DNA of 43,725 bases from Acinetobacter sp. BY419 (lineage in GTDB: Bacteria > Pseudomonadota > Gammaproteobacteria > Pseudomonadales > Moraxellaceae): assembly GCF_019038395.1 (NCBI RefSeq), contig NZ_JAGFXZ010000026.1, positions 1-43,725 of the forward strand. The letters are read 5' to 3'. Below are positions 25,937-34,522 of the stretch, piece by piece. Each line of letters opens with the position of its first letter. Within the stretch, counting starts at the first letter, position 1. The translations under genes were made by a program, and so were the position numbers. The notes beneath the pieces were generated by a model, which saw only the letters and a program-made list of their open reading frames with translations, searched no databases and was not told the origin of the DNA.

Positions 25937-26937
25937 TTGATTTATCATTAATCTGGATTGCGATTATTGGTCTTGGTGTACTGGTATATACCATTCTTGA
26001 TGGTTTCGACCTGGGAATCGGCATCTTGTTTCCTTTTTTCCCGCATCAGGATGAACGTGATGTCATGATGAATACTGTTGCTCCGGTTTGGGATGGTAAT
26101 GAAACCTGGATGGTGTTGGGCGGTGCCGGGCTATTTGCAGCTTTTCCCCTTGCTTACTCAACCGTACTCTCGGCATTGTATATGCCAATTATCCTGATGG
26201 TCATTGCCCTGATTTTCCGCGGTGTGGCTTTTGAATTTCGTTTCAAGGCAAACCGTAGCAAGCATTGGTGGGATAAAGCCTTTATAGGCGGTTCTGTACT
26301 TACCAGTTTTCTGCAAGGCATGATTCTAGGAGCCTATATTCAGGGCATTGAAACCCGGAACGGTGTCTATGTCGGAGGTGGTCTGGACTGGCTTACTCCA
26401 TTTAGTATCTTTACCGGAATCAGTGTAGTGGTGCTATATGCAGCATTAGGCTGTGGCTGGCTGATCTATAAAACTGCAGACAACTTGCAGGATCGAATGT
26501 TTAAACTGATGCCAAAGCTGATTATTGCCTTGCTGATCATACTGGCCGGTGTCAGTATATATACGCCGTTAACCCATCCGCAAATTGCTGAACGTTGGTT
26601 TAGCCAGCCTCAACTAACGTATTTTATGCCAGTTCCGATTCTGGTGGTGCTGTTTACCTGGCTGGCCTTACGTGCCTGTAAAAGACGCAGTGAATTAGGC
26701 CCATTTACCTATATGCTGGTGCTGGTTTTTCTGGCGTATACCGGATTTCTGATCAGCCTGTGGCCATATATTATTCCGCCAAGCGTAACCATCTGGCAGG
26801 CAGCAGCACACGAAAACAGCCAGTTGTTTTCCTTGATTGGTGCCTTGCTCCTGATCCCGATTATTGTCATTTATACCGGGATGTCCTATTGGGTATTTCG
26901 GCATAAGGTTCGGGTCGGCGACGATGGCTATCATTGA
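25933..26937 (+). CDS. cioB: Cytochrome bd-type quinol oxidase subunit II
   Basis: Subunit II of the same oxidase, 334 residues with eight hydrophobic segments. Recognisable parts are LDGFDLGIGILFPFF (N-terminal family signature), APVWDGNETWMVLGGAGLFAA, RGVAFEFRFKA and PYIIPPSVTIWQAAA. It starts at ATG 25933 inside the cioA stop (ATGA overlap), with AGGAGG 7 nt upstream. A 35-residue DUF2474 protein follows 9 bp after its stop. No promoter between the genes, so the three are one operon in the inner membrane. Confidence 0.95.
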   Translation: MIDLSLIWIAIIGLGVLVYTILDGFDLGIGILFPFFPHQDERDVMMNTVAPVWDGNETWMVLGGAGLFAAFPLAYSTVLSALYMPIILMVIALIFRGVAFEFRFKANRSKHWWDKAFIGGSVLTSFLQGMILGAYIQGIETRNGVYVGGGLDWLTPFSIFTGISVVVLYAALGCGWLIYKTADNLQDRMFKLMPKLIIALLIILAGVSIYTPLTHPQIAERWFSQPQLTYFMPVPILVVLFTWLALRACKRRSELGPFTYMLVLVFLAYTGFLISLWPYIIPPSVTIWQAAAHENSQLFSLIGALLLIPIIVIYTGMSYWVFRHKVRVGDDGYH

Positions 26938-26946
26938 GGAGCGGGC

Positions 26947-27054
26947 ATGAAAGGCAAACAGGCATTATGGTTTGTAGGATTATGGCTGGCAGGATTTTTA
27001 ACGCTAGCCCTGATTGCGGGTGTATTCCGCTTTCTGGTGCATTTAGCTTATTAA
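26947..27054 (+). CDS. DUF2474 small membrane protein of the cytochrome bd operon
   Basis: A 35-residue protein: a charged start (MKGKQALW) and one transmembrane helix (FVGLWLAGFLTLALIAGVF) ending FRFLVHLAY. Size, position right after cioB and the W-x-x-x-W pattern match the DUF2474 family, which stands at the same place as CydX/CbdX small subunits of bd oxidases. The GAGGAG ribosome site overlaps the cioB stop. Likely role: stabilising the oxidase; not proven for this family. It is short enough to be missed by gene finders. Confidence 0.8.
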   Translation: MKGKQALWFVGLWLAGFLTLALIAGVFRFLVHLAY

Positions 27055-27075
27055 ATTGGTAAAAATGAAATGAAT

Positions 27076-27109
27076 AAAAAAGTGATCTAGATGTTCAGAT
27101 CACTTTTTT
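27076..27109. terminator. Bidirectional terminator between cioAB and the nuclease gene
   Basis: AAAAAAGTGATCT (27076-27088) pairs with AGATCACTTTTTT (27097-27109) over an 8-nt loop, with A/T runs on both sides, between convergent genes. Confidence 0.92.
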
Positions 27110-27142
27110 ATTATCTGCAATTTATCTTTGATAAAACCAAAT

Positions 27143-27754
27143 TTAGGATTTTACCTGTTTTCGATAAACACTTGGACGTACAGGACGACTGCTTTTCCAA
27201 AGCCCTTTTTTCTGTTTCTTGGCTTTATTTTGCAGCTCCATCATGTAGCGTAAATGGTTTTTATCTTTGATATATTCTTCATAGACCCATGCTGCTCCAC
27301 GTTTGACAATCTCTTCATTGATATTTTTACGATAGCGGTAGACTACACCCACACAGCGGCCATAACGGTCAATATCGGTAATCTTTATACGAACCATTTT
27401 ATTATTCACCATGCTTTTGACCAGACGCTGTGACTCCTTGCCATAGGCCTGCGTAGATTCAGGGGCATCGACAAAGGCAAAGCGCAATTTGGTTTCAGAG
27501 CGACGGATATTGAAACGGTAGCAGGTGAGGGTATCACCATCACTTACCGCTTTGACGCGGCACCAGTATTTTTTTCCTTTCTTAAAGGGGCGAAATATGT
27601 CTTGCAAATAAATTGTGATTTTATGCAGCACATAATAGGAAAAACACAGCAGCATTAGTCCCAGCACAATTTGCCAGGTGGTGGAGAGATTTAACAAAGG
27701 TAAGATCCAGATCAGCAAAACCAGCTGTAAAAACACAGCTAAAAGTCGAACCAT
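27143..27754 (-). CDS. Membrane-anchored thermonuclease (SNase) family protein
   Basis: A 203-residue protein with two N-terminal hydrophobic segments (about residues 4-22 and 28-46), then a staphylococcal nuclease-like domain (about residues 60-190). Catalytic features visible: VKAVSDGDTLTCY (Asp and Asp-Thr of the metal site), LRFAFVDAPES (Arg of the active site), and YGRCVGVVYRY with the second Arg. The usual Glu is seen in the region ITDIDRYGR as an Asp context, so activity is probable but not certain. It would cleave DNA or RNA at the membrane face, the side depending on topology. It is convergent with the cioAB operon and alone on its strand. Confidence 0.85.
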   Translation of the reverse strand: MVRLLAVFLQLVLLIWILPLLNLSTTWQIVLGLMLLCFSYYVLHKITIYLQDIFRPFKKGKKYWCRVKAVSDGDTLTCYRFNIRRSETKLRFAFVDAPESTQAYGKESQRLVKSMVNNKMVRIKITDIDRYGRCVGVVYRYRKNINEEIVKRGAAWVYEEYIKDKNHLRYMMELQNKAKKQKKGLWKSSRPVRPSVYRKQVKS

Positions 27755-27860
27755 TCTAGAGCAAAGCCACTAACCGTACGGATTAAAAGCTAATCAGTCA
27801 GTGTTTCGTTTTGTACTAACTAGAATAGCCTAAGCATGTTTCGATCCCTCTATAAATAGC

Positions 27861-28778
27861 CTAAGTAAAAATTTTATAAATTTCATTTCTTAAAAATCGA
27901 TGTCTTTTATTCTCTTGCAAATCTTTATGCCAATACATCCCCATATTAATTTTCGGTAAATCAGCAGGGACTTCAAAAACATTCAGACAGGCAGCCAATT
28001 GTAAATGTGCCAGTACATTCTTAGGAATGGTCAACATGGCTGTCTTTTTTTGTTCCAAAATTTGTAATGCAGTTGAATAATGCTGACAACGTAAAAAAAT
28101 TTGTCGTGAATACTGTTTACGACTTAAATATATATCTTCCACCAAAACTCCAGTACGGCGTGATGACACGCCAATATGTGGTGAGGCTAGATAAATCTGT
28201 TCATTCATCTCTTTCAGTTGCGTGCATACTACAAATTCATCTTGAACCAGTCGCTCAAACTGGATTTTTTCAGCAATATTTTGTTCCAGATCTATAACAA
28301 AATCGACCTGTTGAGAAGCTAGATCTGCTGCTATATTTTTACGGTCCAGTTTCATGCTGCTGAGTTGAATCTCTAGCTTTAGTTGCTGAAAATGCTGAAC
28401 CAGCTTGGGAAAAATCATTGGCTCAATTTCATCATGTACGGCAATCTTTAGGCTCTGGATCGTCTCAGGTCTGAACTGCTGATGCTGTATTGAAATATTT
28501 TGAATTGCAAAAAGAGCATTTTTTAGCTCAGGATAAATCTGTTCAGCAAATGGCGTAGGTTGCATTTTGCTGCCAGTTCGTACAAATAAATCATCCTGTA
28601 AATGCTGTCTTAAACGTTGCAATGCATGACTGGCAGCAGACTGGCTGACAGATAAAATCTGTGCTGCTTTGGAAATACTATTCTGCTCATAAATCGCTAT
28701 AAAAAGCGGATAAAGGTTGATGTCGATACGATGAAAATTGCGTAAATCCATGACTGTTTTTGAATGAATACTATGCAT
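27861..28778 (-). CDS. LysR family transcriptional regulator
   Basis: A 305-residue LysR regulator with the N-terminal winged helix-turn-helix (LYPLFIAIYEQNSISKAA and SVSQSAASHALQRLRQHL, about residues 22-60; the FVRTGSKMQPT turn follows) and a C-terminal effector domain. ATG 28751 could replace ATG 28778, starting MDLRNFHRIDINL, the common LysR start. It is divergent from the ACAD-kinase-phosphatase-SDR operon with an 82-bp spacer holding a perfect inverted repeat, so that operon is the likely target. The inducer is unknown; an acyl-CoA or hydroxy acid is a reasonable guess only. Confidence 0.9.
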   Translation of the reverse strand: MHSIHSKTVMDLRNFHRIDINLYPLFIAIYEQNSISKAAQILSVSQSAASHALQRLRQHLQDDLFVRTGSKMQPTPFAEQIYPELKNALFAIQNISIQHQQFRPETIQSLKIAVHDEIEPMIFPKLVQHFQQLKLEIQLSSMKLDRKNIAADLASQQVDFVIDLEQNIAEKIQFERLVQDEFVVCTQLKEMNEQIYLASPHIGVSSRRTGVLVEDIYLSRKQYSRQIFLRCQHYSTALQILEQKKTAMLTIPKNVLAHLQLAACLNVFEVPADLPKINMGMYWHKDLQENKRHRFLRNEIYKIFT

Positions 28779-28791
28779 ATTGATGTATGGG

Positions 28792-28806
28792 ATAAAATCA
28801 TTTTAT
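28792..28806. promoter_or_regulatory. Palindrome in the LysR-ACAD spacer
   Basis: ATAAAAT-C-ATTTTAT is a perfect 15-nt inverted repeat between the divergent start codons and resembles a T-N11-A-type LysR site. Confidence 0.45.
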
Positions 28807-28860
28807 TCATAATATATTTTGAGTTAAGGTGTTGTAAAGCGTATAAATTAGAATATTTAA

Positions 28861-30114
28861 ATGGATAAAGTGATGTTTGAGCTTTCAGCACGTGCACAGG
28901 ATTATGTAAACAGAACCAAAAAATTTATTGCTACAGAAATTGAACCGGTTGAAGCTAATTTCTGGCATCAGGTTCATGAGTTGAATCAAGGCGGTGACTG
29001 GACCAAATGGCAGTGGCCGGCGGAACTGGAACGTTTAAAAGATAAAGCCAAGGCGGCAGGTCTATGGAATATGTTTCTCCCTTGTCCAGAACTTGGCCAA
29101 GGTTTATCGGTTCAGGAATATGCACATATTGCCGAACTTTCAGGTGGTAGCTTGATTGCGCCAACCGTATTTAACTGTAATGCGCCAGACAGTGGCAATA
29201 TGGAGGTCTTGTGGCGTTATGGTTCTGAAGAACAGAAACAGCAATGGCTCATGCCGCTATTAGAAGGAACAATCCGCTCTGTCTTTTGTATGACTGAACC
29301 TGCAGTTGCATCCAGTGATGCCACCAATATGCAGGCAACGGCGGTGGTTGAAGGTGATGAGATTGTTCTCAATGGCCGTAAATGGTGGTCGTCAGGTCTG
29401 GGCGATCCAAATGCCAAAATCATTATTTTTATGGCGCACACTCCAGATGAAACAAAAGACCGTCATCATCAGCATTCCATGGTGCTGGTTCCGGTAGATG
29501 CTACCGGCGTTAAAATCGAACGCATGTTGCCAGTATTTGGTGACTATGATGCGCCGCATGGCCACGGCGAAGTCAGTTTTGAAAATGTCCGTGTACCAGT
29601 ATCGAACTTTATTGGCGGTGCAGGTCAGGGCTTTGAAATTGCCCAAGGCCGTTTAGGGCCAGGCCGTATTCATCATTGCATGCGCTGTATCGGGGCTGCA
29701 GAAAAGTCTCTAGAGTTGATGATTGACCGGGGCATGAGCCGCAGCGCATTTGGTAAAGAGATTTTAAAACTCGGCGGCAATCTGGAACGTGTAGCGGAAG
29801 CACGGGTTGCGATTGATCAGGCACGACTTTTGACCTTGTATGCAGCCTATAAAATGGATACTTTAGGGAATATGGCTGCATTGACTGAAATTTCTGCAAT
29901 TAAAGTCGTTGCACCAAGTGTTCTGGAAAAAGTTGTTGATATGGCGATCCAGATCCACGGCGGTGCCGGTGTTTCTCGGGATACGCTACTGACCGGATTC
30001 TTTGCTCAGGCACGTGCTTTGCGTTTGGCCGATGGCCCGGATGAAGTGCATAAGGGCATGATTGCCAAACTGGAACTGGCAAAGCGTGGCTATAGTACAC
30101 GCCACAAAAAATAA
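28861..30114 (+). CDS. Acyl-CoA dehydrogenase of the ACAD10/11-like group
   Basis: A 417-residue FAD-dependent dehydrogenase. Flavin motif FCMTEPAVASSDATNMQA (about residues 142-158); GRKWWSSGLGDPNAKIIIF; SRSAFGKEILKLGGNLERVAEARV; IQIHGGAGVSRDTLL; and a C-terminal RLADGPDEVHKGMIAKLEL. The DGPDEVH form replaces IYEGT and is characteristic of the ACAD10/11/FadE2-like branch. That branch is found with aminoglycoside-phosphotransferase-like kinases, exactly as here: the next gene is such a kinase. In mammals ACAD10/11 act on 4-hydroxyacyl-CoA after phosphorylation. ATG 28861 lacks a strong ribosome site; ATG 28873 is four codons later. First gene of a four-gene operon. Confidence 0.9.
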   Translation: MDKVMFELSARAQDYVNRTKKFIATEIEPVEANFWHQVHELNQGGDWTKWQWPAELERLKDKAKAAGLWNMFLPCPELGQGLSVQEYAHIAELSGGSLIAPTVFNCNAPDSGNMEVLWRYGSEEQKQQWLMPLLEGTIRSVFCMTEPAVASSDATNMQATAVVEGDEIVLNGRKWWSSGLGDPNAKIIIFMAHTPDETKDRHHQHSMVLVPVDATGVKIERMLPVFGDYDAPHGHGEVSFENVRVPVSNFIGGAGQGFEIAQGRLGPGRIHHCMRCIGAAEKSLELMIDRGMSRSAFGKEILKLGGNLERVAEARVAIDQARLLTLYAAYKMDTLGNMAALTEISAIKVVAPSVLEKVVDMAIQIHGGAGVSRDTLLTGFFAQARALRLADGPDEVHKGMIAKLELAKRGYSTRHKK

Positions 30115-30166
30115 GCAGGCTTTAACTAGACGATTGCAACGTATTAGAAGATTTTAAGGAAAAATT

Positions 30167-31288
30167 ATGGCGGTTATTGATGTAGGTGGAGCAGTTCGCC
30201 AAGGTGAAGAACTGGATGTACAAGCCATCACGAACTGGTTAATCCAACACCGTGTAAATGTTGAAGGCCCTGTGGAAGTGACCCAATATTCAGGCGGAGC
30301 TTCAAACTGGACCTACCGTTTACAGTATGCCAATGCCGATTTAATTTTACGTCGTCCGCCGCAAGGAACCAAAGCAAAATCTGCGCATGACATGGCACGT
30401 GAATACAATGTGCAGAAAGCCTTGGCTGAGTATTATCCGGTAGTACCTGAAATGGTCGCACTTTGTCAGGATGAAGCGGTTATTGGTTGTGACTTCTATG
30501 TGATGAAACGCATTGAGGGTATTATTCCACGGGCCAAAATGCCACCTGAATTGCAACTCACTGAGTCTGATATCCGGACATTATGTATTAATGTGATTGA
30601 TAAACTGATCGAACTGCATCAGGTTCCTTATACAGGTACTGAGCTGGAAAAGCTGGGCAAGGGTGAAGGCTATTGCCGACGCCAGGTAGATGGCTGGGAT
30701 GCACGTTTTGAAAAAGCCAAAACACTAAATGTTCCATCTTTTAAATATGTACGCAACTGGCTTAAAGATAATATTCCTTTCGATTCCAAAACCTGTGTGA
30801 TTCATAATGACTGGCGTTTTGACAATATCATTCTGGATTCCGAGAATCCGACTGAAGTGATTGGTGTACTGGACTGGGAAATGGCGACCCTCGGCGATCC
30901 GCTGATGGACTTGGGTGCAGCCTTGGCTTACTGGGTGGAAGAAACTGACAATGCCATCTTCAAGGCAACACGTCGTCAGCCAACCAATTTAAAAGGCATG
31001 TTCACCCGTAAGGAAGTCGTAGATTACTATCTTGAAAAAACCGGCCTGCAACCTGAGAACTGGACATTTTATGAAGTGTTTGGGGTTTTCCGTCTAGCGG
31101 TCATTGCCCAGCAGATTTATTATCGCTATTACCACAAACAGACCAATAATCCGGCCTTTAAGGATTTCTGGGTGATAATTCACGCCTTGCATATTCGTGC
31201 CTTACAACTGATTGGTAAGCAAAAACTGGAAGCCAATGAGATTGCACAAAAATATATTCTGAAATTTAAAGAGATAACGCCAAAATGA
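30167..31288 (+). CDS. APH-like phosphotransferase family protein
   Basis: A 373-residue kinase-like protein of the aminoglycoside phosphotransferase fold. It has VTQYSGGASNWTYRL (nucleotide loop), LILRRPPQG (beta3 region), the Brenner-type loop VIHNDWRFDNIILDS (about residues 210-224, catalytic Asp) and the metal-binding VIGVLDWEMATLGDPLMDLGAA. It is homologous to the kinase domain of mammalian ACAD10/11 and, by memory, to LvaA of Pseudomonas putida levulinate catabolism, which phosphorylates a 4-hydroxyacyl-CoA. It is probably not an antibiotic resistance enzyme given the context. ATG 30167 follows AAGGAAAAATT; the stop overlaps the phosphatase start. Confidence 0.92.
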   Translation: MAVIDVGGAVRQGEELDVQAITNWLIQHRVNVEGPVEVTQYSGGASNWTYRLQYANADLILRRPPQGTKAKSAHDMAREYNVQKALAEYYPVVPEMVALCQDEAVIGCDFYVMKRIEGIIPRAKMPPELQLTESDIRTLCINVIDKLIELHQVPYTGTELEKLGKGEGYCRRQVDGWDARFEKAKTLNVPSFKYVRNWLKDNIPFDSKTCVIHNDWRFDNIILDSENPTEVIGVLDWEMATLGDPLMDLGAALAYWVEETDNAIFKATRRQPTNLKGMFTRKEVVDYYLEKTGLQPENWTFYEVFGVFRLAVIAQQIYYRYYHKQTNNPAFKDFWVIIHALHIRALQLIGKQKLEANEIAQKYILKFKEITPK

Positions 31289-31983
31289 CCACCATTTACT
31301 TGATCCGGCATGGCCAAGCCTCCTTTGGCGCAGAAAGTTATGACCAGCTTTCGCCCAACGGCGAGTTGCAGTCAAAGCTTTTAGGCCGCTATTTTGATGA
31401 AATTCTGAAAGAAGCGCCTTATGTGGTAGCCGGTTCCATGCAGCGCCATCAACAGACAGCAAAATTATCTCTGGAAGAATGTTTTCCGGAAAGCGAGATT
31501 TTGACGGATAGCGCCTGGAATGAGTTTAATCATCAGCAGGTATTTGCGCGTTATGAACCACGATTTAATCAGCCTGAATTGCTCAAACAGGATGTATCAG
31601 AACATGAAAACCCTCGAGATTATTTGAGCAAGATTTTTACCGGCGCAATTGCGCGCTGGACTGGCGATGATTATCACCATGAATATGATGAATCCTGGCC
31701 TAATTTTAAAGATCGGGTTGAAACCGGATTGCAAAATCTGTGTGACCAGCTGGCCAGAATCCGTCCACGCTATGCAGTGGTCTACACCTCGGGTGGGGTA
31801 ATTTCAGTTGCAGTAGGTAAAATTCTAGGACTGAGTCCAGAGAAAACCTTTGCCTTAAACTGGGCAATTACCAATACCAGTATCACTACACTACGTCTGG
31901 TAGGTAACGAGCCGCAACTCCTCAGTTTAAATGAACATCATTTTATTAAAGCTCAACGTCCAGACCTGCTGACCTGGATTTAA
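31285..31983 (+). CDS. Histidine phosphatase (phosphoglycerate mutase-like) family protein
   Basis: A 232-residue enzyme of the phosphoglycerate mutase superfamily. The catalytic RHG is in IYLIRHGQASFGAESYDQL (residues 4-22); the distal His position seems replaced by the TSGGVI motif (YAVVYTSGGVISVAVG), where the usual form is xSHGGxI, so the second His looks absent (Ser-Gly-Gly). It overlaps the kinase gene by 4 bp, so it is translationally coupled. In context it may dephosphorylate an intermediate of the kinase-dependent pathway, or act in housekeeping; neither is shown. Cytosolic. Confidence 0.85.
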   Translation: MTTIYLIRHGQASFGAESYDQLSPNGELQSKLLGRYFDEILKEAPYVVAGSMQRHQQTAKLSLEECFPESEILTDSAWNEFNHQQVFARYEPRFNQPELLKQDVSEHENPRDYLSKIFTGAIARWTGDDYHHEYDESWPNFKDRVETGLQNLCDQLARIRPRYAVVYTSGGVISVAVGKILGLSPEKTFALNWAITNTSITTLRLVGNEPQLLSLNEHHFIKAQRPDLLTWI

Positions 31984-32036
31984 AGATTATTAAATATATA
32001 AAGCCTTAGAAAAAATAAAGGAATAGGATAAAACAC

Positions 32037-32780
32037 ATGGCTAAAACAATTTTAATTACCGGTGCAAGTTCAGGGATTGGTGCCGGTATGGCACGCGAAT
32101 TTGCCAAAAAAGGCTATAATCTGGCGATTTGTGCACGTCGTCTGGAGCGTCTGGAAAGCTTAAAGCAGGAACTGGAAAGCCAATATGGCATTCAAGTGAT
32201 TGCTAAAACGCTAGATGTGACCAATTATGATCAGGTTTTTGAGGTATTTCAGGCATTTAAAGAAGATTTTGGCAGCATTGACCGGGTGATTGTCAATGCG
32301 GGCGTTGGTCAAGGCCGCCGCATTGGTAAAGGTAATTTTGCGATTAATAAAGCAACAGTCGAAACCAATTTTATTTCGGCCTTGGCACAATGTGAAGCTG
32401 CAGTGGAAATTTTCCGTGCACAAAATTCCGGTCATCTGGTCATGATCTCTTCAATGAGTGCGATACGCGGTATGCCAAAACACTTGACCGCTTATGGGGC
32501 AAGTAAGGCAGGGGTAGCTCACCTAGCCGAAGGAATACGTGCTGAATTAATTGATACACCAATCAAAGTAACCACAATTTTCCCAGGGTACATCCGCACT
32601 GAAATGAATGAAGGCGCGAAAAAGCTGCCTTTTGAAGTAGATGAGAAAACCGGTTCACGTTTGTTGGCAGCAGAAATCGAGAAAGCCCCAGTCAAGGCCT
32701 ATGTGCCGAAATGGCCTTGGTTACCTCTAGGTCTGGCCATGAAAGTACTACCACTTAAACTGGTAAACAAGTTAGGTTAA
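32037..32780 (+). CDS. Short-chain dehydrogenase/reductase
   Basis: A 247-residue SDR. The NAD(P) motif is ILITGASSGIGAGMA (residues 4-18), NAG is in VIVNAGVGQGR, and the catalytic Ser, Tyr and Lys are in MISSMSAIRGM and LTAYGASKAGVAHLAE. Arg-Arg in ICARRLERL after beta2 favours NADP(H). It is last in the operon and followed by an intrinsic terminator. In the P. putida lva operon an SDR (LvaD) sits with kinase and ACAD genes; here it could reduce or oxidise a keto/hydroxyacyl-CoA. The substrate is not determined. Confidence 0.9.
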   Translation: MAKTILITGASSGIGAGMAREFAKKGYNLAICARRLERLESLKQELESQYGIQVIAKTLDVTNYDQVFEVFQAFKEDFGSIDRVIVNAGVGQGRRIGKGNFAINKATVETNFISALAQCEAAVEIFRAQNSGHLVMISSMSAIRGMPKHLTAYGASKAGVAHLAEGIRAELIDTPIKVTTIFPGYIRTEMNEGAKKLPFEVDEKTGSRLLAAEIEKAPVKAYVPKWPWLPLGLAMKVLPLKLVNKLG

Positions 32781-32796
32781 TGATTATCCTAGATAT

Positions 32797-32828
32797 AAAA
32801 AAGAGAGGCTAGAATGCCTCTCTTTTTT
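32797..32828 (+). terminator. Terminator of the ACAD-kinase-phosphatase-SDR operon
   Basis: AAAAGAGAGGC with GCCTCTCTTTT encloses a six-base loop, with A and T runs on each side, 17 bp after the SDR stop. Confidence 0.9.
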
Positions 32829-33246
32829 ATTGTCATAACATTCTGAGAAAGACTTAAATAATTTCTATGCTTATCAATTACCTAAATTCAATTTAAGTTA
32901 ACTAGCCAAATAAGACTTTCTGAATTTATGGTGATATTTTGAAAAAGATGGGACTTTCTTATCAGAGAAATGAAAGGCATTGAAAATTCTATTATATTGA
33001 TTATTAAAGTTAATTTTTAAATTATAACAACTAAAATTTTCGACTAACTATCAACTAAATCGACTATTTTTGATTCTCGATTTCATAATAAAGACGATCT
33101 TCAATTTTTTATAATTTCCCTCAATTTAAACAACTTTTCTAAACTGTCCAAAACTTAGACATACTCGCTATAAAAGTGGAAAGATAACTTCTTTTTTTTG
33201 GAATTTCCTTTAATGTACAAACGTTCAGAAATTAAAGGTTGTCCAT
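32829..33246. other. AT-rich intergenic region before the desaturase gene
   Basis: About 418 bp, very AT-rich, no ORF or RNA gene recognised. It must contain the desaturase promoter; TATAAA at 33169-33174 is a possible -10 box without a convincing -35. The ribosome site AAAGGT at 33234-33239 precedes ATG 33247. Confidence 0.4.
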
Positions 33247-34305
33247 ATGTCTACATCTGCAGATATGACTGACCAGCAGCGAATCTCCAAGGTCAGAAGT
33301 ATCGTTACCCAGGCCGGGGAAGAGGTACGTGCTCGTTATCCCATGCTCAAACATCAGAACTTTATCGGTGCGAGTATTTTAGGCTTTGCCTGGGCGGGCA
33401 TGATTGCATGTGCGGTAGCATATGGAGCAGGTTATCTCTCGGCATGGCTCACCATTCCATTGATTGCGATTTTTGCGTCATTGACCCATGAACTGGAGCA
33501 TGACCTGATCCACTATATGTATTTCAAAAAGAAACCTTGGGCCCATCATTTGATGCTGGCGCTGGTTTGGTTGGCACGTCCAAACACGATTAGCCCGTGG
33601 GCCCGCCGTCGTTTACATTTACATCATCATAAATATTCAGGTACCGAACATGATCTGGAAGAACGCGGAATCAGCAATGGTATGCCATGGGGCATTCGCC
33701 GAATTCTGGTGATTAGTGATCAGTTGATGTCAGTGTATCTGCGGCCATTTCAGATGTTTAAAATGATCCACCTGTTTCTGGAAAAGCAGCCTGAAAAAGA
33801 ACGTAAAATTGCCATGATTTCCCAGTTACTCGGCTTTTTACCACTGAGCATTATTTACTATGGCCTGTGCTACCTGTTTGTAGTCTTTCACGGTTTCAAT
33901 GTCGTTGTAGCGCTATTCGGTTTTGAAATGCTATGGTCGCAAAGTATTCTAGAAGCTATGCCGATTGTGAATCTAATGGCAGTTATCTGGGTGATTCCGA
34001 ACTTTATCCGTTCTTTTAGCTTGCAGTTTGTCAGCTCGAATATGCATTACTATGGCGATATCGATCCACGTGATATCACTAAACAAACCCAGGTCCTGAA
34101 TCCTTGGTGGATGGTACCGTTCCAGTTATTTTGCTGTAATTTTGGTTCGACTCATGCCATTCATCATTTTGTTGTCAAAGAGCCCTTTTATATCCGTCAA
34201 CTGACTTCCAAAACGGCGCATAAAGTCATGAAAGAAGTGGGGGTACGTTTTAATGATATCGGAACTTTTAAACGTATGAACCGATGGAATGACTATAAAA
34301 TCTGA
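33247..34305 (+). CDS. Fatty acid desaturase (membrane-bound)
   Basis: A 352-residue membrane-bound non-haem di-iron desaturase. The three His boxes are HELEHDLIH (about residues 83-91; H-x3-H form), RRRLHLHHHKYSG (about 119-131) and STHAIHHFVVK (about 302-312). Four or more hydrophobic segments (about residues 41-75, 100-112, 197-222, 236-256) put it in the inner membrane. It would insert a double bond in, or hydroxylate, a fatty acyl chain, with O2 and an electron donor not present here. Regioselectivity cannot be read. Monocistronic with its own terminator. Confidence 0.9.
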   Translation: MSTSADMTDQQRISKVRSIVTQAGEEVRARYPMLKHQNFIGASILGFAWAGMIACAVAYGAGYLSAWLTIPLIAIFASLTHELEHDLIHYMYFKKKPWAHHLMLALVWLARPNTISPWARRRLHLHHHKYSGTEHDLEERGISNGMPWGIRRILVISDQLMSVYLRPFQMFKMIHLFLEKQPEKERKIAMISQLLGFLPLSIIYYGLCYLFVVFHGFNVVVALFGFEMLWSQSILEAMPIVNLMAVIWVIPNFIRSFSLQFVSSNMHYYGDIDPRDITKQTQVLNPWWMVPFQLFCCNFGSTHAIHHFVVKEPFYIRQLTSKTAHKVMKEVGVRFNDIGTFKRMNRWNDYKI

Positions 34306-34320
34306 AAATTGATCTTTACA

Positions 34321-34349
34321 AAAAATCCCATTTTCAAGCGGGATTTTTT
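34321..34349 (+). terminator. Terminator after the desaturase gene
   Basis: AAAAATCCC (34321-34329) pairs with GGGATTTTT (34340-34348), followed by more T, 17 bp after the stop. Confidence 0.88.
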
Positions 34350-34522
34350 GTATTTATCTTGTGTTATTTACTGAGCTGTTAGTAGATATAAACCTACATT
34401 TTTCAAGAATTATATTTTAATCAAATTTAGGTGAATATTCATTTAAAATGACTGGTGGGGGAATAGTTCAAAAGAATAAACTCAGGTAAAATTAAGCATA
34501 TCTCTATACAAATTAGTCCACT

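Noticed and set aside
30167..31288. Aminoglycoside phosphotransferase (antibiotic resistance)
   Set aside because: The fold is APH-like, but the gene is operonic with an ACAD10/11-type dehydrogenase and is of the metabolic kinase group.
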